Below the pieces are notes generated by a model, which ran no database searches, was not told the DNA's origin, and saw only the letters and a program-made list of their open reading frames with translations. A stretch of 64,000 bases of DNA from Eustoma russellianum (Eukaryota > Streptophyta > Magnoliopsida > Gentianales > Gentianaceae). Both the position numbers and the translations under genes were made by a program. Positions 9,786-22,456 of this stretch are shown one piece after another (within the stretch, counting starts at the first letter, position 1; the number at the start of each line of letters is the position of its first letter). The stretch spans positions 40,600,630-40,664,629 of the forward strand of contig AP025041.1 in the NCBI GenBank assembly GCA_036186865.1, read 5' to 3'.

Positions 9786-12700
9786 TGTTACAACCCGCAC
9801 TCCCGGGCTAGTTGAGAAAGCCAAATGAAGAAATTTTGACAGAACCCGGAGTGCGATCATTGCGCCGTGCAACACGGTTGAGATAAAAAAAAGAAGAAAA
9901 ATTTATAATAATTAGAGAAGGTCAATGGAGTCACAACCAATTACATCAAAATATATAACAACATACATAATATAAATTAGTGTTTAGCACAATAACTAAA
10001 TTACACTCCCTAAACACTACCCAACCGCCCCCCCTTAATAAGACAAGAGTTTTAGTCATATTTTCTTTACTCACACATGCTGAACAAAAAAAAAAGGAAA
10101 TCAACATGCTACATGTGTTGGTCTAGAGAGTCACAAAAGCTTCCAAAAGTTGATTCTTTTAGCATGCACTTTCTTAAAACCCACAAAAGCCTTCAAATTC
10201 CCTGCTCCAAGAATTAGTCATCATTCCTCCCTCTCCCTCATAGGTTTCGGCCAGGAGGCCAACAAATAGCCACCCAACAATTAAATACTTCTAGCTATTA
10301 GAAAAGAATTTCAAAACCACTAAACAATCTCTCTATTCTCTCATTTTAAGACAAGAAGGATTTTCACTCCCCACAAAACCTTAAGACCGTGGCCTTCTTT
10401 GGAGCATAAGGACAAGGACTCAAGTAGCTATCCACAATTGAGACAATCTCAAGCTTAAACATTTTTCCTCCAACATCAAGGTAAGATCTTCTTAGAGAAT
10501 TCTTCTTGAATATCCTTATAATTTACATTCATGTACTAAAAATTCTTTCCCCTCTTCCCCCTATGTTCGGCCGGTCACCTTCTAGGGTGGTGGTGAAGAT
10601 TTTTGTTCAACAACCAAGCTCAATACATCCACTTGTAGGAGACTCCAACTAAACCTCCTTACACTCTCGACTCAAGAGGCAAGTATTCTTCCTAGATACT
10701 ATATGGTTTTACAAAGGTTTAGTATATATGTTATATCAAAGTTGGATCATCCATGTAGTATGTTCAATATTTCTTCATAAGGATATGAAAGATACATGTT
10801 TTATGAATGAAAAATACATGATATATACACACGCGGCATTGAAGATCTTTGATGAAAAGAAATGCAAGTGGCATGTACTATACAGACACATATGCAAAAT
10901 ATATAAGGAATAAAGACATAAATATATATACATACCTCATACGCCTATGTATATATATATATGTGATGGAATGGTTTAAATATATAGATGGATATACATA
11001 TGCATGCTTACCGTAATAATATATGTAGGGTTAAAATAAATATTTTCATATTATAATTACATACATGTATATAGTATGAAGATATACATAAGAGAATGTG
11101 TATATATATATATATATACTCGACACAGTATTTTGAATGATAAAAATGACTTCAATAACATTTATATACACCTGCGGGTATACATATATATAGTGCAGAC
11201 AAATGTTTACGTTATTAAATAATACGGACACATAATGATATAAGGAATACAAATATAAATGTATCTATGTATAGGTGGAAATTCGGCCTTAGGGCCATCT
11301 CAATGTTTAAATAAGGGTAATATGTTATGGTATACATGTAAGTACAGTATATATGTTAAAAAGATGAGAATAAATAGGTTTTGAATAATATATATAATAT
11401 TTCATAAAATGACTATATAGATGCATAATGTAGATGGAAAGATATGAAAAGGATTAAGTCATGTTTAATATGTAACATATTATAATAGTATATATGTATA
11501 TCTTATTGCATATTTGACATATAGCATTTTGTAAAGTCTATATACGTGTAAAAGTATATTCACCTACATATGTCGCATACAATGCCTTAATGATAAGATA
11601 ACTTTGATATTTTGTAAACATATGTATATATATGGATAATACACATGAGTAGATGTGAAACTATCAAGTTTCGGCTATTATGTAATATTCCACAAGTTAA
11701 TTTCCTATATGTATATACTACACATATTCGGCCTTTTGGCCATTTTTGTTTTGTAATAAAGTTGTTTTACTATAGTGATTGCATATGTATAAAAGTGTAA
11801 TAGATAAATTAAAATATGAATAGATCAAGTTTCTACATTATATAATTAGATCACCAATAATTACATATGCACTATATACATTTCGGTCATTAGGCCTTTG
11901 AGAATAAAAGATTGATACATTTTACTTATATATAAGTACAAATATATATGTTAAGATATGAAAATACATAAGTTTTAGATACTACATAATATATTTATAA
12001 AATGATTTTGTACATAACTTACAAATCGGCCATTAGGCCGTTTTATATTGAAATGATTTGAATACATGTGACTACGTATGATGTATGTGATAAGAAATGA
12101 AAAGGCTAATTTTATGAATAGGATGTAACGCGTCGGAAATATATGTATGACTTTACTACCCGGTATGTACGCTAATATGTGTATTTTATGTCAAAAGTAA
12201 GTTATGATGTAAGGTAGGAAATTAATCGATGATATGTTATCGTCAATAGGACTTAAGTGTTTTAGGTATTTAAGTTATGAAACGTGAAGTACATGTATGA
12301 ATAGATGTTACGAAGGTAGTATTGGATGAAAATGAGAGATGGAAGTTATTTTGGGACATGTATACCAAATGATACTCTATTAGGGATAAGTGGATGTTTC
12401 TTTGAGTTATTAGGTGCAGAATTTAAGTAAACAATTGATGTATGAGGAGAGGATTTAGCATGACCAAGATACCCTTATACGACGGAGTCTCACGTTGCAT
12501 GAAACCAAGGTTTGAAAAGTTATGTTTTACGTTACATGTTTTAAAAGTTCATATGCATATGAATAAAAAGTAGGTTTCAAGAAAAAGATAATGTTTCACA
12601 GCATGTTTATGACACGATTTATGACATGTATGAAGAGTATGGAAATGTAAGGAGCTATATCTACGAGACGGAAGTTTCTTAATGCGACAAATGTAAGGTT

Positions 12701-13896
12701 CTTGTGAATACCTTGTGAAGAACATGGCTCTTGAACCTTACATTACATGTTGGGTATCGGGTTGTACCTTGTGAAGAGCTTGGCTGTCGAACCCTTCTAT
12801 GTATGATGAGTCGGGTTGTACCTTGTGAAGAGCTTGGCTGTCGAACTCATTTAGTATGTGTCTTGAACACCTTGTGAAGAGCTTGGGTTCTTGACCTACG
12901 AGTCAACGTAAAGCTACCTACTCGGATGATGTATGGATCATCGTTTACGTACCTTTACGGAGATTCTTTCCGGACGTCGCTAGATATTGTTCTTACATTT
13001 CAATGGACATCACGTATGCATGAAAAGTATGACCAAGGAAGTTTTGACACGTTATTGCATGATTTTTTTTAGAAAAGAAGCTATGTTGAAATTATGATCA
13101 TGATGCATTACACATTTATGCATGTCAAGACTCCTTCAATGATGTAGTAGAATTAAGTTGTGATGAATAGAGTTAAGAAGGTAACTCTTAAGTTAAGGAA
13201 ATCGTGAGGCTAGAGTTTATGGATTTTAGCTAGATCTGGAGATCTCTTTTTCTTGTATGTGCAGTATTACGTGTCTGTCACAATCTGTAGATGATGTATG
13301 GACTATGGTAGCTATGTTTAACGTTGAGTATATACGAAAAGACAAACGCTATGTTTCTTTGTCTACCTACTTCTGGTTTACTTTTATACCAAGTTATTTT
13401 ACTTGTTTAAAAATGGAGACATGATTATCTATTTGGTATATGAGGTTATTATGTTTTGTCACCCCGTCTCCCCATGTATGATCCACATGTCGTATCCAGT
13501 AAGACTACTTGCTGAGCGATTAAAAGTCGGTGGCTATCGTTCATACTTGCCTCATTTATCACTTTCCAGATAACAGGTGTCACTATACAGATTTGTTGAT
13601 GACATTGTAAATAGACATTGATAACGAAGAGCATACCGAGATATTCTCGAAGGCGTTAGGTCTCGATCTATGATGTATTTCAGAAGATTTCAGTATTCAG
13701 TGTATGATGACTTGTACAGATTATGAAGTAGTTCATTGTATGTCGATTATGATTTGTGTTATGTTATGATGCTTCCGCTGATCGATTCATTATTCATGTC
13801 GACATGTACATGTATAATATCGACGCCTGGTACTTTATGGAGTAGAGTACGGCGGGTGCAACAGGTCGGAACCCTAGTTTTAGACGGGGTGCTACA
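9786..13896 (+). repeat. Array LTR 2, mosaic of two LTR types
   Basis: This 4111-bp LTR matches LTRs 3 and 4 at diagnostic sites up to about 12492 (GAGTCTCACG rather than GAGTATCAGG). From about 12562 it matches LTR 1 (GAATAAAAAGTAGG rather than GAATGAAAAGTATG), and stays LTR 1-like to its end. The hairpin block lies at about 12690-12895. An LTR that is one type 5' and the other type 3' is what crossover or conversion between the two LTRs of one element leaves behind. Confidence 0.88.
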
Positions 13897-15449
13897 GGTG
13901 GTATCAGAGCCAAAGCTCCAGATCCACTGCGGAATCGTAAGTAAACAACGCCATGAATTTAAGCAGTGATCTTAGAATTTAAGAAATGATCATAGACCTA
14001 AGAAATGATCTTATATGAAAGTGACAATCTTAGTATAAAAAAAGAAAATTTTATAATAATAAACTGTATTAGGTTATGATCATAGAACCTAGGTTATGAT
14101 TGTAGAACTTAAGCAAAGATTATAGAGTCTAAGTATATGATCCTAGACTGAGCGCGAAAGTCTTATGATAAGAGAGATGAAACGGTATTAGGCAGATACG
14201 AGAACCCCGAAAGTAAATGTAGATCGTTAAGTTTTCTGACATTTATACAGGTCAAGTCATTGGAATATCTCAATTCTGTTTTCTTGTTAGTAATATAGTA
14301 GTCATAAACTGTAGGTTCCCCAATTCCGGGTTCAGCTCTATTTAGGATAATATTTGGAGATAGTGATCAATGTTGTACGCTGATTAGGATATGATATGTG
14401 GTAGAATTATAAGCGGTGACTATTAAGAATTATGACAATTGGAGTTTCGCAAATACATCGCACAAGTGGTACATGTTGAATAAGACGATGAAATTAGAAA
14501 TTTTCAGAATAGGTCAAAGATGTTAGTCGCATTAGGGATATAAATTCATAGTGATAAGAGTACGATTATATAAATAGATATATGGATATAATGAGTCAGG
14601 CCACGTGGGAGCTAAATTATGAATGTAATTAGTCGTCGGGTTATCTGGTTGAAATTAGTGGGCGTAAGTTGAATACTAGTAAGCAGGAATAAATAGGAGT
14701 TGATATGATATAAGATTTAATCAGATGAGAATTAGTGGTTAGAATGGATAAAAAAATAAGTTTACTGTAACGTGTAAGAATATGAGGTCATAACATACTT
14801 AAGCATATTAGTAGGAAGTATACGGAAACAGTAGATTACGAAAATTCCATCCTAAGTCGAAAAATACTAAGCGGAATCATAGATGATTAAGAGATGACGT
14901 TAGAAATTAAGTTACGATTTTAAACCTAAGTCACAATCTTAAACGAGTGATGGCTCGAACATAATCGACGATCTTGAACATAGGCACTGATCTTAGATAC
15001 AAGTGATGATCCTGAACTCAGGTCGCAATCTTAGATATAAGTGATGATTTTGATTAAGAGTTGATCTACGAATCAGACGACAATCTAAATGTAAGTACTG
15101 ATTTAGTCTTAAGCGACGATTATACACTATTTATGAGTTAGAAATAAGAAGTGATTTTCGAATTTAAGAAATGATCGTAGACGTAAGAAACGAGCTTAGA
15201 CGAAAGCAACAGTCTTAGTATAAGAGAAAGAGAACGGTATTAGACAATAATCGTAGAACATAAGTTATAATTGTAGATCTTAAGCAGAGACTGTCGAGTT
15301 TAAGCATATGATTTTAGACTGAGTGCGACAGGCTTAGTATGGATTCCGTAGACTGGTTTAAGTGTTGAATCAGTAGAATAATCTTAAGCAATTGATTGCG
15401 CTTAAATTTACAAGTTTCGAGGACGAAACTTTTTATAAGGGGGGAGGAA
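13897..15449 (+). repeat. Array interior 2, non-coding mosaic
   Basis: It has the same plan as interior 1, with the PBS at 13899-13911 and the purine tract before 15450. Up to about 14248 it carries interior 3 variants (CCAAAGCTCC, GCGCGAAAG, AAATGTAGATCG). From about 14407 onward it carries interior 1 variants (GTAGAATTAT, GTTAGTCGCATTAGGG, GCCACGTGGG, ATAATCGACG). This is a second breakpoint, separate from the one in LTR 2. No coding sequence was found. Confidence 0.85.
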
Positions 15450-18400
15450 TGTTACAACCCGCACTCCCGGGCTAGTTGAGAAAGCCAAATGAAGAAATTT
15501 TGACAGAACCCGGAGTGCGATCATTGCGCCGTGCAACACGGTTGAGATAAAAAAAAGAAGAAAAATTTATAATAATTAGAGAAGGTCAATGGAGTCACAA
15601 CCAATTACATCAAATATATAACAACATACATAATATAAATTAGTGTTTAGCACAATAACTAAATTACACTCCCTAAACACTACCCAACCGCCCCCCCTTA
15701 ATAAGACAAGAGTTTTAGTCATATTTTCTTTACTCACACATGCTGAACAAAAAAAAAAGGAAATCAACATGCTACATGTGTTGGTCTAGAGAGTCACAAA
15801 AGCTTCCAAAAGTTGATTCTTTTAGCATGCACTTTCTTAAAACCCACAAAAGCCTTCAAATTCCCTGCTCCAAGAATTAGTCATCATTCCTCCCTCTCCC
15901 TCATAGGTTTCGGCCAGGAGGCCAACAAATAGCCACCCAACAATTAAATACTTCTAGCTATTAGAAAAGAATTTCAAAACCACTAAACAATCTCTCTATT
16001 CTCTCATTTTAAGACAAGAAGGATTTTCACTCCCCACAAAACCTTAAGACCGTGGCCTTCTTTGGAGCATAAGGACAAGGACTCAAGTAGCTATCCACAA
16101 TTGAGACAATCTCAAGCTTAAACATTTTTCCTCCAACATCAAGGTAAGATCTTCTTAGAGAATTCTTCTTGAATATCCTTATAATTTACATTCATGTACT
16201 AAAAATTCTTTCCCCTCTTCCCCCTATGTTCGGCCGGTCACCTTCTAGGGTGGTGGTGAAGATTTTTGTTCAACAACCAAGCTCAATACATCCACTTGTA
16301 GGAGACTCCAACTAAACCTCCTTACACTCTCGACTCAAGAGGCAAGTATTCTTCCTAGATACTATATGGTTTTACAAAGGTTTAGTATATATGTTATATC
16401 AAAGTTGGATCATCCATGTAGTATGTTCAATATTTCTTCATAAGGATATGAAAGATACATGTTTTATGAATGAAAAATACATGATATATACACACGCGGC
16501 ATTGAAGATCTTTGATGAAAAGAAATGCAAGTGGCATGTACTATACAGACACATATGCAAAATATATAAGGAATAAAGACATAAATATATATACATACCT
16601 CATACGCCTATGTATATATATATGTGATGGAATGGTTTAAATATATAGATGGATATACATATGCATGCTTACCGTAATAATATATGTAGGGTTAAAATAA
16701 ATATTTTCATATTATAATTACATACATGTATATAGTATGAAGATATACATAAGAGAATGTGTATATATATATATATACTCGACACAGTATTTTGAATGAT
16801 AAAAATGACTTCAATAACATTTATATACACCTGCGGGTATACATATATATAGTGCAGACAAATGTTTACGTTATTAAATAATACGGACACATAATGATAT
16901 AAGGAATACAAATATAAATGTATCTATGTATAGGTGGAAATTCGGCCTTAGGGCCATCTCAATGTTTAAATAAGGGTAATATGTTATGGTATACATGTAA
17001 GTACAGTATATATGTTAAAAAGATGAGAATAAATAGGTTTTGAATAATATATATAATATTTCATAAAATGACTATATAGATGCATAATGTAGATGGAAAG
17101 ATATGAAAAGGATTAAGTCATGTTTAATATGTAACATATTATAATAGTATATATGTATATCTTATTGCATATTTGACATATAGCATTTTGTAAAGTCTAT
17201 ATACGTGTAAAAGTATATTCACCTACATATGTCGCATACAATGCCTTAATGATAAGATAACTTTGATATTTTGTAAACATATGTATATATATGGATAATA
17301 CACATGAGTAGATGTGAAACTATCAAGTTTCGGCTATTATGTAATATTCCACAAGTTAATTTCCTATATGTATATACTACACATATTCGGCCTTTTGGCC
17401 ATTTTTGTTTTGTAATAAAGTTGTTTTACTATAGTGATTGCATATGTATAAAAGTGTAATAGATAAATTAAAATATGAATAGATCAAGTTTCTACATTAT
17501 ATAATTAGATCACCAAATAATTACATATGCACTATATACATTTCGGTCATTAGGCCTTTGAGAATAAAAGATTGATACATTTTACTTATATATAAGTACA
17601 AATATATATGTTAAGATATGAAAATACATAAGTTTTAGATACTACATAATATATTTATAAAATGATTTTGTACATAACTTACAAATCGGCCATTAGGCCG
17701 TTTTATATTGAAATGATTTGAATACATGTGACTACGTATGATGTATGTGATAAGAAATGAAAAGGCTAATTTTATGAATAGGATGTAACGCGTCGGAAAT
17801 ATATGTATGACTTTACTACCCGGTATGTACGCTAATATGTGTATTTTATGTCAAAGTAAGTTATGATGTAAGGTAGGAAATTAATCGATGATATGTTATC
17901 GTCAATAGGACTTAAGTGTTTTAGGTATTTAAGTTATGAAACGTGAAGTACATGTATGAATAGATGTTACGAAGGTAGTATTGGATGAAAATGAGAGATG
18001 GAAGTTATTTTGGGACATGTATACCAAATGATACTCTATTAGGGATAAGTGGATGTTTCTTTGAGTTATTAGGTGCAGAATTTAAGTAAACAATTGATGT
18101 ATGAGGAGAGGATTTAGCATGACCAAGATACCCTTATACGACGGAGTCTCACGTTGCATGAAACCAAGGTTTGAAAAGTTATGTTTTACGTTACATGTTT
18201 TAAAAGTTCATATGCATATGAATGAAAAGTATGTTTCAAGAAAAAGATAATGTTTCACAGCATGTTTATGACACGATTTATGACATGTATGAAGAGTATG
18301 GAAATGTAAGGAGCTATATCTACGAGACGGAAGTTTCTTAATGCGACAAATGTAAGGTTCTTGTGAATACCTTGTGAAGAACATGGCTCTTGAACCTTAC

Positions 18401-19555
18401 ATTACATGTTGGGTATTGGGTTGTACCTTGTGAAGAGCTTGGCTGTCGAACCCTTCTATGTATGATGAGTCGGGTTGTACCTTGTGAAGAGCTTGGCTGT
18501 CGAACTCATTTAGTATGTGTCTTGAACACCTTGTGAAGAGCTTGGGTTCTTGACCTACGAGTCAACGTAAAGCTACCTACTCGGATGATGTACGGATCAT
18601 CGTTTATGTACCTTTACAGAGATTCTTTCCGGACGTCGCTAGATATTGTTCTTACATTTCAATGGACATCACGTATGCATGAAAAGTATGACCAAGGAAG
18701 TTTTGACACGTTATTGCATGATTTTTTTTAGAAAAGAAGCTATGTTGAAATTATGATCATGATGCATTACACATTTATGCATGTCAAGACTCTTTCAATG
18801 ATGTAGTAGAATTAAGTTGTGATGAATAGAGTTAAGAAGGTAACTCTTAAGTTAAGGAAATCGTGAGGCTAGAGTTTATGGATTTTAGCTAGATCTGGAG
18901 ATCTCTTTTTCTTGTATGTGCAGTATTACGTGTCTGTAACAATCTGTAGATGATGTATGGACTATGGTAGCGATGTTTAACGCTGAGTATATACGAAAAG
19001 ACAAATGCTATGTTTCTTTGTCTACCTACTTCTGGTTTATATTTATACCAAGTTATTTTACTTGTTTAAAAATGGAGACATGATTATCTATTTGGTATAT
19101 GTGGTTATTATGTTTTGTCACCCCGTCTCCCCATGTATGATCCACATGTCGTATCCAGTAAGACTACTTGCTGAGTGATTAAAAGTCGGTGGCTATCGCT
19201 TATACTTGCCTCATTTATCACTTTCCAGATAACAAGTGTCACTATACATATTTGTTGATGACATTGTAGATAGACATTGATAACGAAGAGCATACCGAGA
19301 TATTCTCGAAGGTGTTAGGTCTCGATCTATGATGTATTTCAGAAGATTTCAGTATTCAGTGTATGATGACTTGTACAGATTATGAAGTAGTTCATTGTAT
19401 GTCGATTATGATTTGTGTTATGTTATGATGCTTCCGCTGATCGATTCATTATTCATGTCGACATGTACATGTATAATATCGACGCCTGGTACTTTATGGA
19501 GTAGAGTAAGACGGGTGCACCAGGTCGGAACCCTAGTTTCGGACGGGGTGCTACA
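15450..19555 (+). repeat. Array LTR 3
   Basis: This 4106-bp LTR is nearly the same as LTR 2 in its 5' two thirds and shares a private variant with it (TTTTATATTG where LTRs 1 and 4 read TTTTATAATG). Its 3' third goes with LTR 4 (GATGTACGG, CTTTACAGAG, TAGCGATG, TATGTGGTT). The hairpin block lies at about 18346-18552. Confidence 0.88.
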
Positions 19556-21104
19556 GGTGGTATCAGAGCCAAAGCTCCAGATCCACTGCGGAATCGTAAG
19601 TAAACAACGCCATGAATTTAAGCAGTGATCTTAGAATTTAAGAAATGATCATAGACCTAAGAAATGATCTTATATGAAAGTGACAATCTTAGTATAAAAA
19701 AAAGAAAATTTTATAATAATAAACTGTATTAGGTTATGATCATAGAACCTAGGTTATGATTGTAGAACTTAAGCAAAGATTATAGAGTCTAAGTATATGA
19801 TCCTAGACTGAGCGCGAAAGTCTTATGATAAGAGAGATGAAACGGTATTAGGCAGATACGAGAACCCCGAAAGTAAATGTAGATCGTTAAGTTTTCTGAC
19901 ATTTATACAGGTCAAGTCATTGGAATATCTCAATTCTGTTTTCTTGTTAGTAATATAGTAGTCATAAACTGTAGGTTCCCCAATTCCGGGTTCAGCTCTA
20001 TTTAGGATAATATTTGGAGATAGTGATCAATGTTGTACGCTGATTAGGATATGATATGTGGTAGAACTATAAGCGGTGACTATTAAGAATTATGACAATT
20101 GGAGTTTCGCAAATACATCGCACAAGTGGTACATGTTGAATAAGACGATGAAATTAGAAATTTTCAGAATAGGTCAAAGATGTTAGTTGCATTAGGTATA
20201 TAAATTCATAGTGATAAGAGTACGATTATATAAATAGATATATGGATATAATGAGTCAGGCCACATGGGAGCTAAATTAAGAATGTAATTAGTCGTCGGG
20301 TTATCTGGTTGAAATTAGTGGGCGTAAGTTGAATACTAGTAAGCAGGAATAAATAGGATTTGATATGATATAAGATTTAATCAGGTGAGAATTAGTGGCT
20401 AGAATGGATAAAAAAATAAGTTTACTGTAACGTGTAAGAATATGAGGTCATAACATACTTAAGCAGATTAGTAGGAAGTATACGGAAACAGTAGATTACG
20501 AAAATTCCATCCTAATTCGAAAAATACTAAGCGGAATCATAGATGATTAAGAGATGACGTTAGAAATTAAGTTACGATTTTAACCTAAGTCACAATCTTA
20601 AACGAGTGATGGCTCGAACATGACGATCTTGAACATAGACACTGATCTTAGATACAAGTGATGATCCTGAACTTAGGTCGCAATCTTAGATATAAGTGAT
20701 GATTTTGATTAAGAGTTGATCTACGAATCAGACGACAATCTAAATGTAAGTACTGATTTAGTCTTAAGCGACGATTATACACTATTTATGAGTTAGAAAT
20801 AAGAAGTGATTTTCGAATTTAAGAAATGATCGTAGACGTAAGAAACGAGCTTAGACGAAAGCAACAGTCTTAGTATAAGAGAAAGAGAACGGTATTAGGC
20901 AAAAATCGTAAAACATAAGTTATAATTGTAGAGCTTAAGCAGAGACTGTCGAGTTTAAGCATATGATTTTAGACTGAGTGCGACAGCCTTAGTATGGATT
21001 CCGTAGACTGGTTTAAGTGTTGAATCAGTAGAATAATCTTAAGCAATTGATTGCGATTAAATTTACAAGTTTCGAGGACAAAACTTTTTATAAGGGGGGA
21101 GGAA
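19556..21104 (+). repeat. Array interior 3, non-coding
   Basis: 1549 bp with the PBS at 19558 and the purine tract before 21105. It carries its own variants in the 3' part (GTTAGTTGC, CCACATGGG, CGAACATGACG) and the same degenerate ~20-bp repeat fields. There is no coding sequence. Confidence 0.85.
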
Positions 21105-22414
21105 TGTTACAACCCGCACTCCCGGGCTAGTTGAGAAAGCCAAATGAAGAAATTTTGACAGAACCCGGAGTGCGATCATTGCGCCGTGCAACACGGTCGA
21201 GATAAAAAAAAGAAGAAAAATTTATAATAATTAGAGAAGGTCAATGGAGTCACAACCAATTACATCAAAATATATAACAACATACATAATATAAATTAGT
21301 GTTTAGCACAATAACTAAATTACACTCCCTAAACACTACCCAACCGCCCCCCCCTTAATAAGACAAGAGTTTTAGTCATATTTTCTTTACTCACACATGC
21401 TGAACAAAAAAAAAAAGGAAATCAACATGCTACATGTGTTGGTCTAGAGAGTCACAAAAGCTTCCAAAAGTTGATTCTTTTAGCATGCACTTTCTTAAAA
21501 CCCACAAAAGCCTTCAAATTCCCTGCTCCAAGAATTAGTCATCATTCCTCCCTCTCCCTCATAGGTTTCGGCCAGGAGGCCAACAAATAGCCACCCAACA
21601 ATTAAATACTTCTAGCTATTAGAAAAGAATTTCAAAACCACTAAACAATCTCTCTATTCTCTCATTTTAAGACAAGAAGGATTTTCACTCCCCACAAAAC
21701 CTTAAGACCGTGGCCTTCTTTGGAGCATAAGGACAAGGACTCAAGCAGCTATCCACAATTGAGACAATCTCAAGCTTAAACATTTTTCCTCCAACATCAA
21801 GGTAAGATCTTCTTAGAGAATTCTTCTTGAATATCCTTATAATTTACATTCATGTACTAAAAATTCTTTTCCCTCTTCCCCCTATGTTCGGCCGGTCACC
21901 TTCTAGGGTGGTGGTGGAGATTTTTGTTCAACAACCAAGCTCAATACATCCACTTGTAGGAGACTCCAACTAAACCTCCTTACACTCTAGACTCAAGAGG
22001 CAAGTATTCTTCCTAGATACTATATGGTTTTACAAAGGTTTAGTATATATGTTATATCAAAGTTGGATCATCCATGTAGTATGTTCAATATTTCTTCATA
22101 AGGATATGAAAGATACATGTTTTATGAATGAAAAATACATGATATATACACATGCGGCATTGAAGATCTTTGATGAAAAGAAATGCAAGTGGCATGTACT
22201 ATACAGACACATATGCAAAATATATAATGAATATAGACATAAATATATATACATACCTCATACGCCTATGTATATATATATGTGATGGAATGGTTTAAAT
22301 ATATAGATGGATATACATATGCATGCTTACCGTAATAATATATGTAGGGTTAAAATAAATATTTTCATATTATAATTACATACATGTATATAGTATGAAG
22401 ATATACATAAGAGA

Positions 22415-22456
<42 letters not shown>

